Positions 16,631 to 27,043 are shown, counted from the stretch's first letter. The stretch: DNA of 64,000 nt from Rhizobium aethiopicum (GCF_014197535.1 NZ_JACIFV010000014.1:1-64000); one strand, 5' to 3'. A program made the numbers and translations. The notes: generated by a model from the sequence alone, not told the origin.

Positions 16631-17881
16631 CTATTTCTCCAGCGTCGCCACCACCTCGACATGCGAGGTCCACAGGAACTGGTCGATCGGCGTTACTCCG
16701 GTGATGCGGTAGCCGCCCTCGACGAGGATCGCGAGATCACGCGCCAGCGTCAGCGGATTGCAGCTGACGGCTGCGATCTTTTTGACCGCCGAGCGGGCGA
16801 GCTCCTTGCACTGGAACTCCGCGCCGGCGCGCGGCGGATCGAAGACGACGACGTCATAGGGCTTGAATTCCTGCGTCATCAGCGGACGGCGGAAGAGGTC
16901 GCGTTTCTCGATCGTCACCGGCTTCAGCCCTTGGGTTTTGCGCGCAGCCTGGTCAAGGGCTGCGAGCGCATTCGCCTCGGCTTCGACGGCATGGACGCGG
17001 CCGATCCGCGCCAGCCTGAGTGAAAACGTGCCGGCGCCGGCAAAGAGATCGGCGATCCGCTTGGCCCTGCCGGCATGGGCAAGCACCAGCTCCGCCATCG
17101 CCTCTTCGGCCGGCTTTGTCGCCTGGGCAAAACCCCCCGCCGGCGGCGAAACCGAGACACCGCCGAAATCGAGGAGCGGCTTCGACGGCTCGACCAGGAT
17201 TTCGCCATTCACCGTCACGCGGGCGATGCCGCGCAAGGCCAGCACCGTCTCGATCGCCTTGCGCCGCTGCGGGTCGGAGAGCTTCTTGATCTCGTCGACC
17301 GCAAGATCGAGGCCGGAGAGCGTTTCGAGCACCGCGATCCGGAAGGCTTCGGCCCTGGTCGCCAGCGATGCGGCGATCGCCTTGATCGCCGGCAGCCGGG
17401 CGACGATGCCCGAAGACGAGATCGGACATTCCTCGATGGCGACGATATGATGGCTTTCGGCTTGGTTGAAGCCGATCAGCATATCCTTCTCGGTCCGGCG
17501 CGCCGCAAACACCACACGCCGGCGCTCGCCCGGGTGGGCCGGAACGATCTCGCCGATATCGGGCGTCAACCCCTTGGATTTCAACGCATCGACGACCAGT
17601 TGGCGCTTGAAGGCGCGATAAGGACGGTCGGCCAGGTGCTGCAGCGTGCAGCCGCCGCAGGTGCCGTTGACGCCGTCCGGGCCGAAATGCCGGCAGGGCG
17701 GCTCCTGCCGGTCGGGCGAGGGCGCTGCGATCGACATGATCGTGCCATGGCTTTTGACGCGGGCGATCGCCACTGTTTCCCCGGGCAGGGAAAAGGGCAC
17801 GTAGACAGGCCCGCCAGCGTCGCTTGCGATGCCGTCGCCCTGGGCGCCGAGTTTCTCGATCGTGACGGTTTCGGTGCTCAC
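16631..17881 (-). CDS. RlmD/RumA-type 23S rRNA (uracil-5) methyltransferase
   Basis: This SAM-dependent RNA methyltransferase has 416 residues. An N-terminal TRAM-like beta domain (residues 1-60) precedes the Fe-S cysteines seen as C-R-H-F and C-G-G-C, with a further one in EECPI. The Rossmann domain has IADLFAGAGTFSL (motif I) and FDPPRAGA. The catalytic cysteine is in AAVSCNP. Family members methylate U1939 or U747 of 23S rRNA; which one cannot be decided here. Its ATG overlaps the tlyA stop by four bases (ATGA), so the two rRNA methyltransferase genes are translationally coupled. Confidence 0.9.
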   Translation of the reverse strand: MSTETVTIEKLGAQGDGIASDAGGPVYVPFSLPGETVAIARVKSHGTIMSIAAPSPDRQEPPCRHFGPDGVNGTCGGCTLQHLADRPYRAFKRQLVVDALKSKGLTPDIGEIVPAHPGERRRVVFAARRTEKDMLIGFNQAESHHIVAIEECPISSSGIVARLPAIKAIAASLATRAEAFRIAVLETLSGLDLAVDEIKKLSDPQRRKAIETVLALRGIARVTVNGEILVEPSKPLLDFGGVSVSPPAGGFAQATKPAEEAMAELVLAHAGRAKRIADLFAGAGTFSLRLARIGRVHAVEAEANALAALDQAARKTQGLKPVTIEKRDLFRRPLMTQEFKPYDVVVFDPPRAGAEFQCKELARSAVKKIAAVSCNPLTLARDLAILVEGGYRITGVTPIDQFLWTSHVEVVATLEK

Positions 17882-18624
17882 GCTTTCAATCCTGCCAGAA
17901 GATATTCCCGATTGCCGTCGCCGCCTGATATCGGGGAGGGAATGAGGCCGAGGCTTTTCCAGCCCATGTCCTCGGTGAACCAGCGCTCCAGCTCGGATGC
18001 GACGGCCGGAGCAGACGAGGGATCCTTCAAAAGCCCGCCCTTGCCGATCGCCTCGCGCCCGGCCTCGAACTGCGGCTTGACCAAGAGCACGGCGAAGGCA
18101 CCCGGCGCGGCGAGATCGAGCGCCGGAGCCAGCGCCAGCTTCAGCGAGATGAACGAGACATCGGAGACGATGAAGGTGGCGGGCTCGCCGGTATCGTCGG
18201 CGCTGAGACTGCGGGCGTTGACGCCCTCCCGGTTCGTCACCCGCGGATCGGCCGATATCCGCGGATGCATTTGCCCATGGCCGACATCGATGGCCGTGAC
18301 ATGCGCAGCACCCCGCTGCAGCAGCACTTCGGTGAAGCCGCCGGTGGAAGCGCCGATATCAAGACAGTGATGGCCGGCGGGATCGAGCCGGAAATGGTCA
18401 AGAGCGGCGGCAAGCTTCAGTGCGGCGCGCGAGACGTAAGCCTGTGCCGGATCGTCGATCTCGATATCGGCATCGTCGCCGAAGAGCGCGCCGGCCTTGG
18501 TTACCACCTGGCCGCCGATCCTGACCGTGCCACGCTGCACGGCGTCGCGCGCCCGCGAGCGGCTGGCAAAGAGGCCGCGGGAGACGAGAAGCTGGTCGAG
18601 GCGTTGGCTGTTCTGATCGGACAT
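17878..18624 (-). CDS. tlyA: TlyA family rRNA (cytidine-2'-O)-methyltransferase
   Basis: This is a 248-residue protein with an N-terminal S4 RNA-binding domain (RLDQLLVSRGLFASRSRARD) and a FtsJ-like methyltransferase domain containing DIGASTGGFTEVLL as the SAM motif. TlyA methylates ribose 2'-OH of cytidines in 16S and 23S rRNA in organisms where it has been studied, and some relatives were called haemolysins. The frame extends upstream to 18948, but MSDQNSQRLDQLL at 18624 fits family starts and the rest is not conserved in type. It is followed by the RlmD-like gene with an ATGA overlap. A chemoreceptor gene on the opposite strand separates it from dxs. Confidence 0.9.
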   Translation of the reverse strand: MSDQNSQRLDQLLVSRGLFASRSRARDAVQRGTVRIGGQVVTKAGALFGDDADIEIDDPAQAYVSRAALKLAAALDHFRLDPAGHHCLDIGASTGGFTEVLLQRGAAHVTAIDVGHGQMHPRISADPRVTNREGVNARSLSADDTGEPATFIVSDVSFISLKLALAPALDLAAPGAFAVLLVKPQFEAGREAIGKGGLLKDPSSAPAVASELERWFTEDMGWKSLGLIPSPISGGDGNREYLLAGLKA

Positions 18625-18889
18625 CGGCTGTGAATGACCGGCAAAGCCGCCGCTTGCAAGCATTTTATTCCCAGCGGATTGCAGGGCAATTCCTGAGATG
18701 CGCAATTTAAGCAAATTTAAAGCCTGCCCGCATAGGGTCGCCACGATTGCAGCGGTTGGTCCGAACCGCTTGGCGCCATGAAGGCGCAGGCGTCTTCCGC
18801 CGATCATGTTTCCGATTCCAAGTCTCTGCGGTTGCGCCTTGCGCGCGACTGTCTCTCGCCGCGTCGACTGTCGCCAGGAGAACTCACCG

Positions 18890-20833
18890 ATGTCTGCTAA
18901 AAACATATCCTTGAACGGGAAGCTTGCGGCCACGTTCGCAGCCCTCATTCTGATCTTCGTGTCCGTTTCGGCTTTCGTCTATTCGAAGGCGACGGCGTCG
19001 GCGGCCGCCTCCGCCGAGCAGGAAAAATCGGAACTGCTCGTCAATCAGATCGACGATGCGCTGCAGGCCATGCTCGAGCAGGCGGTCAACCTGCGCGGCT
19101 TCATCCTCTTCCGCAGCGACAGCACCTATGGCGATGTCTTCGCCAACCGCGAGCGCATGCTGAAGGCGATCGCTGCCGCCAAGCAGACGGCATCAGGCGA
19201 GCCGCAGCTGCTCGAGATGATCGACGGCATGCAGAAGGCCGCAGACCTCTATTTCCATGAACTTGCCGAACCGCAGACCAAGGCGCGCAAGGAAACCGAC
19301 ATGCCGATCGAAGAGGTCGTCAAGATCGGCGTCAACGCCACCAAGGGTCAGCTCGATGGTTTCCGCCAGGCGTCCACCAAGATCAAGGCCACCGCCCGCG
19401 AAAAGTCGAATGCTCTTGCCGCGATCCGGGCCGATGCCAACAGCGATCTGGCGACGACACTGCTTGCTGGTGGCATTGTCGCCTCGCTTGCCGCCGCCCT
19501 TCTCGCCTGGCTGATGTCGCGCACCATCGTCCGCCCGGTCGTCGGCATGACCGCCGCCATGGATCGTCTCGCCGGCGGTCAGAACGACATCGAGGTCCCG
19601 GCTGTCGAGCGCGGCGACGAAATCGGCCGCATGGCCCAGTCGGTTCTGGTCTTCAAGCAGGCGGCGATCGAGAAGCTGCGCCTTGCCGGTGAAACCGACC
19701 GCATGCGTGATGATGCCGAGCGCCAGCGCCAGGCAAGCGATGAGCAGAAGGCGCGCGAGGAAGGCGAGCTCCGCCATGCCGTCGACGCTTTGGCCGGTGG
19801 CCTTGCCGGCCTTGCCGTCGGTGATGTCGCCGCCCGCATCCAGGCGCCCTTCGCGCCGCAATATGACAGCCTGCGCAACGACTTCAACCATGCCGTGGAA
19901 AAGCTGCAGGCGGCACTCCAGTCGGTCGGCCGCAACGCCTCGGCGATCAATGCCGGCGCCGGCGAGATCCGCTCGGCCGCCGACGATCTTGCCCATCGCA
20001 CCGAGCAGCAGGCCGCCGCCGTCGAAGAGACCGCCGCAGCCCTCGAGCAGGTGACGACGACGGTGCGCGACAGCGCCAAGCGCGCCGAGGATGTCGGCAA
20101 TCTCGTCGAGCGCACCCGCCTCGGTGCCGAAAAATCCGGCGATGTCGTCCGCAGGGCGGTCTCGGCCATGCAGCAGATCGAAAAGTCCTCGGGCGAAATC
20201 TCCAATATCATCGGTGTCATCGACGATATCGCCTTCCAGACCAACCTCTTGGCGCTGAATGCAGGCGTCGAGGCGGCACGCGCCGGTGAGGCGGGCAAGG
20301 GTTTCGCGGTCGTCGCCCAGGAAGTGCGCGAACTGGCGCAGCGTTCCGCCAAGGCTGCGAAGGAAATCAAGGACCTGATCACCAATTCCGGCACGCATGT
20401 TCAGACCGGCGTCACGCTGGTCGGCGAAACCGGCAAGGCGCTGGAGGCGATCGTCGCCGAGGTGCAGGAGATCAACCGTAACGTCAACGCGATCGTCACC
20501 GCCACGCGCGAACAGTCGATCGGGCTGCAGGAGATCAACACCGCCGTCAACAATATGGATCAGGGCACGCAGCAGAATGCCGCCATGGTCGAGGAACAGA
20601 CCGCCGCAAGCCATGCGCTCGCCCAGGAAGCCAGCGCCCTGGACGAGTTGTTGCGCCAGTTCAAACTCGGAGCCGAGCTTGCCGCTGCGGCCCAGAAGAC
20701 TTCAGCCGCAACGCCCGCCTCCCGCCCGGTCGCCTCACCGGCCCGCGCCCTCGCCAGCAAAGTCACCAAGGCATTTGGCGGCAAACAGGCAAGTGCTGCG
20801 GCTGCGGTTCAGGAGGATTGGACGGAGTTCTGA
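18890..20833 (+). CDS. Methyl-accepting chemotaxis protein with helical periplasmic sensor
   Basis: This chemoreceptor has 647 residues. TM1 is about residues 12-32, and the periplasmic domain is all-helical, resembling CHASE3 ([14 protein letters not shown]). TM2 is about residues 187-207, followed by HAMP and a second HAMP-like segment. The methyl-accepting signalling domain has the conserved tip [20 protein letters not shown]. The last residues, EDWTEF, form a CheR/CheB-docking pentapeptide-like tail, so this receptor is probably methylated efficiently and helps others. The ATG at 18890 has AGGAG nine bases upstream. Sinorhizobium mcpU also lies near dxs, as I recall, but its sensor domain is of a different kind. 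The ligand is unknown. A strong terminator follows. Confidence 0.92.
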   Translation: MSAKNISLNGKLAATFAALILIFVSVSAFVYSKATASAAASAEQEKSELLVNQIDDALQAMLEQAVNLRGFILFRSDSTYGDVFANRERMLKAIAAAKQTASGEPQLLEMIDGMQKAADLYFHELAEPQTKARKETDMPIEEVVKIGVNATKGQLDGFRQASTKIKATAREKSNALAAIRADANSDLATTLLAGGIVASLAAALLAWLMSRTIVRPVVGMTAAMDRLAGGQNDIEVPAVERGDEIGRMAQSVLVFKQAAIEKLRLAGETDRMRDDAERQRQASDEQKAREEGELRHAVDALAGGLAGLAVGDVAARIQAPFAPQYDSLRNDFNHAVEKLQAALQSVGRNASAINAGAGEIRSAADDLAHRTEQQAAAVEETAAALEQVTTTVRDSAKRAEDVGNLVERTRLGAEKSGDVVRRAVSAMQQIEKSSGEISNIIGVIDDIAFQTNLLALNAGVEAARAGEAGKGFAVVAQEVRELAQRSAKAAKEIKDLITNSGTHVQTGVTLVGETGKALEAIVAEVQEINRNVNAIVTATREQSIGLQEINTAVNNMDQGTQQNAAMVEEQTAASHALAQEASALDELLRQFKLGAELAAAAQKTSAATPASRPVASPARALASKVTKAFGGKQASAAAAVQEDWTEF

Positions 20834-20867
20834 GAGCGGCGCTTTCGGAGACAGGTTAAAGGAAGAG

Positions 20868-20893
20868 GGCGGCGCAGGGGTGCCGCCTTTTTT
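20868..20893 (+). terminator. Rho-independent terminator of the chemoreceptor gene
   Basis: The stem GGCGGC / GCCGCC with an 8-base loop is followed directly by six T residues (20888-20893), 35 bases after the stop codon. Confidence 0.88.
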
Positions 20894-20925
20894 CAATGAT
20901 GAGATGGTTATGGTGCGGCCCGCAG

Positions 20926-21045
20926 CCCCCTCATCCGACCCTTCGGGCCACCTTCTCCCCGTTGAGGAGAAGGGGTGATGCCGCGACCTCTCGATTACCT
21001 CTTCTCCCCAGCGGGGAGAAGGTGCCCGTAGGGCGGATGAGGGGG
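20926..21045. repeat. Intergenic palindromic repeat (family A), 120-bp form
   Basis: The element is bounded by CCCCCTCATCCG and its complement CGGATGAGGGGG. It contains two hairpins of the type CTTCTCCCC...GGGGAGAAGG. Its right half and flank are nearly identical to 91-145. Longer relatives are at 38551-38690, 43058-43227 and 62182-62320. It resembles RIME-type elements of Rhizobium. It lies between the convergent chemoreceptor and dxs genes. Confidence 0.8.
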
Positions 21046-21071
21046 CCACACGGCACACCCTCACAATTCAT

Positions 21072-22988
21072 CTACCCAGCAACTCCAACCGCAACCCCAC
21101 GCCCCAGCGCCCGGAACACCGTCGAAACAATCCCCGCGCGATCCAGCCCCGCATGGGCGTTCATCGCTTCGGGCTTGGCCTGTTCCATCCAGATATCCGG
21201 CATAACAAGCGAGCGGATCTTCAGCCCGTTGTCGAGCAGGCCTTCGCTTGAGAGATATTGCATCACCTGACTGCCGAAGCCGCCGACCGAGCCTTCTTCG
21301 ACGGTGATCAGCATCTCGTGGTGGCGGGCGAGCTGGCGGATCAGATCGTGGTCGAGTGGCTTGGCGAAACGCGCATCGGCGACCGTCGTCGACAGGCCGG
21401 CGGCCTCGAGATCCTCGCTGGCAAGCAGGCAGTCGGCAAGCCGCGTGCCGAAGGAGAGCAGCGCCACCTTGGTGCCTTCCTTGACGATGCGGCCCTTGCC
21501 GATCTGCAGGATTTCGCCCCGCGCCGGCATGTCGACGCCGACACCTTCGCCGCGGGGATAACGGAAGGAGATCGGACCGGCATCATAGGCGGCGGCCGTT
21601 CGCACCATATGTTTCAGTTCGGCCTCATCGGCTGCCGCCATCACCACGAAGCCAGGCAGGGTGGCGAGGAAGGCGGTGTCGAAGGAGCCGGCATGGGTCG
21701 GCCCGTCGGCGCCGACGAAGCCGGCGCGGTCGATCGGAAAACGCACCGGCAGTCCCTGGATCGCGACATCGTGGACGACCTGGTCATAGGCGCGCTGCAG
21801 GAAAGTTGAGTAAAGCGCGGCGAACGGCTTGTAGCCCTCGGCCGCCAGGCCGGCGGCAAAGGTCACGGCATGCTGCTCGGCGATGCCGACATCGAAGCAG
21901 CGCGACGGGAAGGCTTCGGCGAGCTTGTCGAGGCCGGTGCCGTTCGGCATGGCGGCGGTGATGCCGACGATCTTGTCATCGAGGGCGGCTTCCTGCACCA
22001 GCGCTTCGGCAAAGACGCTGGTATAGCTCGGCGCATTCGGTTTGACCCGCGCCTGGGCGCCGGTGATGACGTCGAACTTGTTGACGCCGTGATATTTGTC
22101 GGCCGCGGCTTCCGCCGGCGGATAGCCCTTGCCCTTCTGGGTGACGACATGGATCAGCACCGGTCCGCGCCCATTGTCGCGCACATTGCGCAGTACCGGC
22201 AGCAGATGGTCGAAGGAATGCCCGTCGATCGGCCCGATATGATAGAAACCCATTTCCTCGAACATCGTGCCGCCGGTGACGTAACCGCGGGCATGCTCCA
22301 CGGCGCGGGTGATCGCCCGGTCGATATTCTTGCCGAGATAGGCCGTCAGTTTCTTGCCGAAGTCCCGGAAGCCCATATAGGTGCGGCCCGAGGCGAGGCG
22401 AGCGAGATAGGCGCTCATCGCCCCTGTCGGCGGCGCGATCGACATGTCGTTGTCGTTGAGGATGACGATGAGGCGGGCATCGAGGGCGCCGGCATTGTTC
22501 AGCGCCTCATAGGCCATGCCGGCCGACATCGCCCCATCGCCGATGACGGCGATGACGCGGCGATCGGTCTTCTCGAGATCGGCGGCGATCGCCATGCCGA
22601 GGCCGGCCGAGATCGAGGTCGAGGAATGCGCCGCCCCGAAGGGATCATATTCGCTTTCGGCCCGACGGGTGAAGCCGGACAGCCCGTTTTCCTGGCGCAG
22701 CGTGCGGATCCGGTCGCGCCGGCCGGTGAGGATCTTGTGCGGATAGCACTGGTGGCCGACATCGAAGATCAGCCGGTCGTTGGGCGTATCGAAGACGCTG
22801 TGGATGGCGATCGTCAGCTCGACCACGCCGAGGCCGGCGCCGAGATGACCGCCGGTGCGCGACACCGCATCGATCATTTCGTCCCGGACCTCGCGGGCAA
22901 GCTGCGGCAGCTCGCGATCCTCGAGCTTGCGCAGGTCGGCGGGATAGACGACCTGGTCGAGCAGGGGGGTCTTCGGCAGTTGTGTCAC
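21072..22988 (-). CDS. dxs: 1-deoxy-D-xylulose-5-phosphate synthase
   Basis: This thiamine-diphosphate enzyme condenses pyruvate and glyceraldehyde 3-phosphate to DXP, the first step of the MEP isoprenoid route and a precursor of thiamine and pyridoxal. It has 638 residues, the usual length. The ThDP-Mg site is [20 protein letters not shown] followed by LNDNDMSI. Other seen motifs are [39 protein letters not shown], and the transketolase pyrimidine domain segment [13 protein letters not shown]. The start is GTG. In many rhizobia xseB lies directly upstream and tlyA directly downstream; here other genes lie between them. Confidence 0.96.
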   Translation of the reverse strand: MTQLPKTPLLDQVVYPADLRKLEDRELPQLAREVRDEMIDAVSRTGGHLGAGLGVVELTIAIHSVFDTPNDRLIFDVGHQCYPHKILTGRRDRIRTLRQENGLSGFTRRAESEYDPFGAAHSSTSISAGLGMAIAADLEKTDRRVIAVIGDGAMSAGMAYEALNNAGALDARLIVILNDNDMSIAPPTGAMSAYLARLASGRTYMGFRDFGKKLTAYLGKNIDRAITRAVEHARGYVTGGTMFEEMGFYHIGPIDGHSFDHLLPVLRNVRDNGRGPVLIHVVTQKGKGYPPAEAAADKYHGVNKFDVITGAQARVKPNAPSYTSVFAEALVQEAALDDKIVGITAAMPNGTGLDKLAEAFPSRCFDVGIAEQHAVTFAAGLAAEGYKPFAALYSTFLQRAYDQVVHDVAIQGLPVRFPIDRAGFVGADGPTHAGSFDTAFLATLPGFVVMAAADEAELKHMVRTAAAYDAGPISFRYPRGEGVGVDMPARGEILQIGKGRIVKEGTKVALLSFGTRLADCLLASEDLEAAGLSTTVADARFAKPLDHDLIRQLARHHEMLITVEEGSVGGFGSQVMQYLSSEGLLDNGLKIRSLVMPDIWMEQAKPEAMNAHAGLDRAGIVSTVFRALGRGVAVGVAG

Positions 22989-23252
22989 GGGCGGGCGCTC
23001 TTTCTTGCTTTTCCTCGTTTCGCTTTATTCGATTAGATCGGGGCAAAACAAGTGCATTTCAGGAACCGAAGGTTTTCACCTTAGAGCATGGCGGAAAAAA
23101 GTGTGAGCGGTTTCGGAAGATATCACTTTCTATTTCTGTGAGTTGCATTTGCCTGATTTGCCCCGCCGAGCGAACGCGCGGAAAGCCGGCGAGCAGCTTG
23201 AATATGACACGGAAAGGTAGCAATGTTGCCGTGCTGACTGGGGGGACGGGTC

Positions 23253-25229
23253 ATGGGAACGATTGTTGCAGCGCATGCCTATGTGAACAACGAGGTCGCC
23301 TATGTGGCCTGGGAGATCGATGCCAAGATCGAGGGATGCCTCGGGTTCGAAGTCGTCCGCGTCTATCTCGACGAGCAGGGAAACGTAGCGAAAAAGCTTG
23401 ATGGCAGCGAGGACAGTGTGACCTGCGCCGCCTGGGTCGCCTTCAAGGGGCAGCGCAACCCCCACTGGCTGCCGCAAACCACCTCGCTCTGGCCGGTGCA
23501 GAAGCTCTCCTGGCGCGATCTGACGCTGCGCAAGCGGCGCAACGAAATGAGACGACGGCCGGACGAGGTCCGCGTGCGCTATGAAATCCGCCCGCTCGGC
23601 GACCTGAAGCCGGGCATGCAGGCCGCGCCCGATCCGACGCCTCAGATGGTCGAGATCAACAAGCGGGACGAAAAAGGCAAGCCGATCGAGAAGAACGGCA
23701 GCTTTGAGAAAATCGCGGTCAAGGCCTATGAAGGGCCGCCGCGGCCGCTCGGCTATCTCGGGCCGGCCGTCGCCTCCAATCCGGTCCATGTGACGCGCAA
23801 GCGCGGCCAGTTCGAGTCCAGCTTCACCAACGGCATCCTCGCCGCTCAATGGCTGCGGAACGTCCTGCTGGAAGACGGGGTGAAGCAGCCGAACGAGCTG
23901 ATCGACATGATCTCCAATCCGGAAAACGGCATCCGCAAATATCTTGCCGGCGATGTTATCCCGATGCTCAGGGACTTCATGAATGCGCCCGGCCGCTTCC
24001 TTGTCGCCCTCTATGAGCTGGAGGACCTGGAACTGCTCGACCTGTTGCTTGCCAACAAGGACAAGCTGCGCATCATCCTCGCCAATACGGGAAAGGTCGG
24101 AGATGATTGGGATGTGCGCAATGCCCACGCACGCACGGCGCTGATCGAGGCCGGTGTCGAGATTCACCACCGCATGTTCAACAATTCGAGCCAGATCGGC
24201 CACAACAAATTCGTCGTCCACATCCCGCCGGATGGTGGCGATCGCAGCGTCTTCACCGGCAGCACCAACTGGACGGCGACGGGCCTTGCCGGCCAGTCCA
24301 ACAATGCGCTGATCGTCAGGAACGATGCGGCCGCCGCGGCCTATGTTTCTTATTGGGAGCGGATGCTGGAAGACAATGCGACGCTGGAAGCGCCTGTCGA
24401 ATTCGACGACGGCATGCCCGACAACCAGCAGAGCAAGGCGTTCCGGCATTCGAACGAAACGCCTTCGCTCATCCCGACCGGCAATGGCGCTTCGATCGAA
24501 GCATGGTTTTCGCCGAACATGCAGAGCCGCAAGAAGGGCAAGGCGACGCCACCCGACTTGCGTGAAGTCTACCGGCTGATGCGCCGCGCCGAGCACGCCG
24601 TGCTGTTCCTCGCCTTCTATCCCGGCCAGTCGGGCAGGGATTGCATCGTCGGCGAGGCGATCGATATCGGCCTCAAGGATCAGAAGCTGATCGTCACCGG
24701 CGCCGTTTCAAGCGCCCAGGCCATGCCCAATTATGTCGCCGGCAAGAAGAACGATCCCGACGACGAGGACGACGATGTCGACGCCGTCTCGCCCCATACG
24801 TTCGACGAGGCCAATGTCTCGATCGTCCGTGCCTCGCGCATCGACGACCGCCAGCTGCTGGCGGATTTCGGCGCCGAGGAACTGACGGCCAAGAAGGTCG
24901 GCGCCATCATTCACGACAAGGTGCTGGTGATCGATCCCTTGTCGGACGAGTGCGTCGTCGTCCTCGGCAGCCACAATCTCGGCTTCAAGGCCTCTTACGC
25001 CAATGACGAGAACATGCTGATCGTCAAAGGCAACCGCGCGCTTGCCGAAGCCTATGCGGTGCATATCCTCGACGTCTACGATCACTACCGCTTCCGTGCG
25101 GTCGAGGCGGAGCTGAAGCGCCAGGGCAAGAAGGGCTGGTCGGGCTTTCTCAATGTCGACGACAGCTGGCAGGACGGCTATGTCAACCGCACGAAGGGAG
25201 CGCTGACGCGCTATTTCGCGGCGGGTTGA
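23253..25229 (+). CDS. Phospholipase D-like protein with two HKD motifs
   Basis: This is a 658-residue soluble protein without signal peptide. The N-terminal 170 residues are of unknown type. Two PLD half-sites follow. The first has H317-N-K319 and, about 15 residues on, GSTNWT, but the Asp normally five residues after the Lys is Ile324. The second, H554-D-K556-x4-D561 with GSHNLG, is complete. Between them lies an acidic linker around NDPDDEDDDVDAV. PLD-superfamily enzymes use two histidines to cleave phosphodiester bonds in phospholipids or nucleic acids. With a cytoplasmic location, nuclease or phospholipase are both possible. It is monocistronic, in + orientation, inside an otherwise minus-strand gene series, which suggests later insertion. 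Confidence 0.82.
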   Translation: MGTIVAAHAYVNNEVAYVAWEIDAKIEGCLGFEVVRVYLDEQGNVAKKLDGSEDSVTCAAWVAFKGQRNPHWLPQTTSLWPVQKLSWRDLTLRKRRNEMRRRPDEVRVRYEIRPLGDLKPGMQAAPDPTPQMVEINKRDEKGKPIEKNGSFEKIAVKAYEGPPRPLGYLGPAVASNPVHVTRKRGQFESSFTNGILAAQWLRNVLLEDGVKQPNELIDMISNPENGIRKYLAGDVIPMLRDFMNAPGRFLVALYELEDLELLDLLLANKDKLRIILANTGKVGDDWDVRNAHARTALIEAGVEIHHRMFNNSSQIGHNKFVVHIPPDGGDRSVFTGSTNWTATGLAGQSNNALIVRNDAAAAAYVSYWERMLEDNATLEAPVEFDDGMPDNQQSKAFRHSNETPSLIPTGNGASIEAWFSPNMQSRKKGKATPPDLREVYRLMRRAEHAVLFLAFYPGQSGRDCIVGEAIDIGLKDQKLIVTGAVSSAQAMPNYVAGKKNDPDDEDDDVDAVSPHTFDEANVSIVRASRIDDRQLLADFGAEELTAKKVGAIIHDKVLVIDPLSDECVVVLGSHNLGFKASYANDENMLIVKGNRALAEAYAVHILDVYDHYRFRAVEAELKRQGKKGWSGFLNVDDSWQDGYVNRTKGALTRYFAAG

Positions 25230-25243
25230 TTGTCGCAAGTTGC

Positions 25244-25262
25244 CGGCGGCGCATCGCCGCCG
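25244..25262. terminator. Terminator hairpin between the PLD-like and pirin genes
   Basis: A perfect 8-bp stem CGGCGGCG / CGCCGCCG with a CAT loop lies between two convergent stop codons. No T-run is present, so its strength is uncertain. Confidence 0.55.
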
Positions 25263-26186
25263 TCAACCCTCCGGCAGAGGTACGAATTCCTCCTCGTCAC
25301 CCGGCACGATATCGAAGCGGCCGCTGCGCCATTCCTCCTTGGCCTTCTCGATCCGCTCCTTCGAGGAGGAGACGAAATTCCACCAGATATAGCGTTTCGA
25401 ATTCAGCGCCGCGCCGCCGAAGAGCATCAGATGACAGCCGTCGCCGCCGGCTTCCAGCGTGATCGCATCGCCCGGCCGGAAGACTAGCAGCTGATCGGCG
25501 GCGAAGCGATCGCCTGCGATGACGACCTCGCCCGACAGCGCGTAGACGGCGCGCTCCTCGTGACCGGCGCCGAAGGGAAAGCGAGCGCCGGGCTGCAGGT
25601 TGAGATCGACATAAACCGTGTCGGAGAACGTGCCGACCGGCGATGTCATGCCTTCGAACGAGCCGATGACGACCCGGCCGCGCACCCCTGATGTCTCGAT
25701 CAGCGGCATGTCGGTCTTTTCCGTATGGGCGAAGGAGGGATCGATCTCCTCCTTGTCGTCGGGCAGCGCGAGCCATGTCTGCAGCCCGGACATCAGCAAC
25801 GGATGGCCGCGCAGATTGTCCGGCGTGCGCTCGGAATGGACGATGCCGCGGCCTGCCGTCATCAGGTTGATGTCGCCCGGACGGATGACCTTTTCCGTGC
25901 CGAGGCTGTCGCGATGGCGGATCTCGCCGTCGAACAGATAGGTGACGGTGGAAAGACCGATATGCGGATGCGGCTTGACGTCGAGCGCCTCGTTGGGCTT
26001 CAGGATCGCCGGTCCCATGCGGTCGAAGAAGATGAACGGCCCGACCAGCCGCCGCTGCCGCGTCGGCAGCGCGCGCCGCACCTGGAAGCCGCCGATATCG
26101 CTGCTGCGCGGAATGATCAGGTTCTCGATCGCATCGCAGGCGAAGGCATCGCCGGGCAGGGGATCTTTACCGGGAAAGAAGGACAT
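25263..26186 (-). CDS. Pirin family protein
   Basis: This is a 307-residue bicupin. The N-terminal cupin has the metal-ligand pattern HPHIGL and, further on, the HSER motif (GIVHSERTP), typical of pirins that bind iron. Some bacterial pirins act as quercetin 2,3-dioxygenases, while others modulate enzymes such as pyruvate dehydrogenase, so the activity here is unknown. The C-terminal cupin is intact (GAGHEERAVYALSGEV). GGAG lies eight bases before the ATG. It follows the short-chain dehydrogenase gene on the same strand after an 89-base gap and may be cotranscribed with it. Confidence 0.88.
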   Translation of the reverse strand: MSFFPGKDPLPGDAFACDAIENLIIPRSSDIGGFQVRRALPTRQRRLVGPFIFFDRMGPAILKPNEALDVKPHPHIGLSTVTYLFDGEIRHRDSLGTEKVIRPGDINLMTAGRGIVHSERTPDNLRGHPLLMSGLQTWLALPDDKEEIDPSFAHTEKTDMPLIETSGVRGRVVIGSFEGMTSPVGTFSDTVYVDLNLQPGARFPFGAGHEERAVYALSGEVVIAGDRFAADQLLVFRPGDAITLEAGGDGCHLMLFGGAALNSKRYIWWNFVSSSKERIEKAKEEWRSGRFDIVPGDEEEFVPLPEG

Positions 26187-26275
26187 GAGGGATCTCCGCT
26201 TGCAGGGACGTCGACCACAGATAGTCCCTGCAGCGCCGCGCGTCCAACAGGATGTGCCGAAGAGGCTCCATGATG

Positions 26276-27043
26276 TCAGATCGCGGTGAAGCCGTTATCG
26301 ACGAAGAGATGAGCGCCATTGACGAAGCTCGATTCATCGCTGGCGAGATAAAGGGCGGCCCGCGCCACGTCTTCCGGTTCGCCGATCCGTCCCTGCTGCG
26401 CGGCGATCGCGGCATCCGAAACATCGACGCCGAGCGCCTGCAGGTCGGCGACCTCGCGCAGCCCGTGCGGCGTGCGGATGAAACCGGGGCAGACGGCGTT
26501 GCAGCGGATGTTTCGGTCGCGGAACTCGACGGCGATGGCGCGGGCAAACATGTGCACCGCGCCCTTGGTGGTGTCGTAGAGCACTTCCATCGGGGTGGCG
26601 GCGATCGCCGAGATCGACGAGGTGCAGACGATCGATCCGCCGCCGGCGGCGATCATCTTCGGCAGCACCGCCTTGGTCATCAGGAACATCGACCGCACAT
26701 TGACGGCGTGCAGCCAGTCCCATTCCTGAAGCGTCGTCTCCAGGAAAGGCTTGATGACGATGGTGCCGGCATGATTGAAGAGGACCGTCACCGCGCCATA
26801 GCGTTCCTCGACGCCGGCCACGGCGGCATTGACGGCGGCTTCGTCTGAGACATCGGCCGTCCAGCAGTCGGCCTCGCCGCCGTCATCACGGATCTGCTTC
26901 ACGGTCTCGGCGGCCGCGTGGCCATTGCGGTCGATGATCGCAACGCGCGCGCCTTCGGCCGCAAACAGCTTCGAGGCAGCACCCCCCATGCCGGTCGCGC
27001 CGCCCGAGATGATGGCGACCTTGCCCTTCAATCTGTCCGTCAT
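26276..27043 (-). CDS. Short-chain dehydrogenase/reductase
   Basis: This is a 255-residue classical SDR oxidoreductase. The cofactor motif near the N-terminus is SGGATGMGGA (TGxxxGxG form). The acidic residue in IIDRN suggests NAD rather than NADP. The catalytic set includes the serine in CTSSISAIA and Y-D-T-T-K. The substrate cannot be predicted; many relatives act on sugars, alcohols or 3-oxoacyl compounds. AGGGG lies about seven bases before the ATG. It sits between xseB and the pirin gene on the same strand, 87 bases after the xseB stop, so read-through from the xseB transcript is possible. Confidence 0.88.
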   Translation of the reverse strand: MTDRLKGKVAIISGGATGMGGAASKLFAAEGARVAIIDRNGHAAAETVKQIRDDGGEADCWTADVSDEAAVNAAVAGVEERYGAVTVLFNHAGTIVIKPFLETTLQEWDWLHAVNVRSMFLMTKAVLPKMIAAGGGSIVCTSSISAIAATPMEVLYDTTKGAVHMFARAIAVEFRDRNIRCNAVCPGFIRTPHGLREVADLQALGVDVSDAAIAAQQGRIGEPEDVARAALYLASDESSFVNGAHLFVDNGFTAI

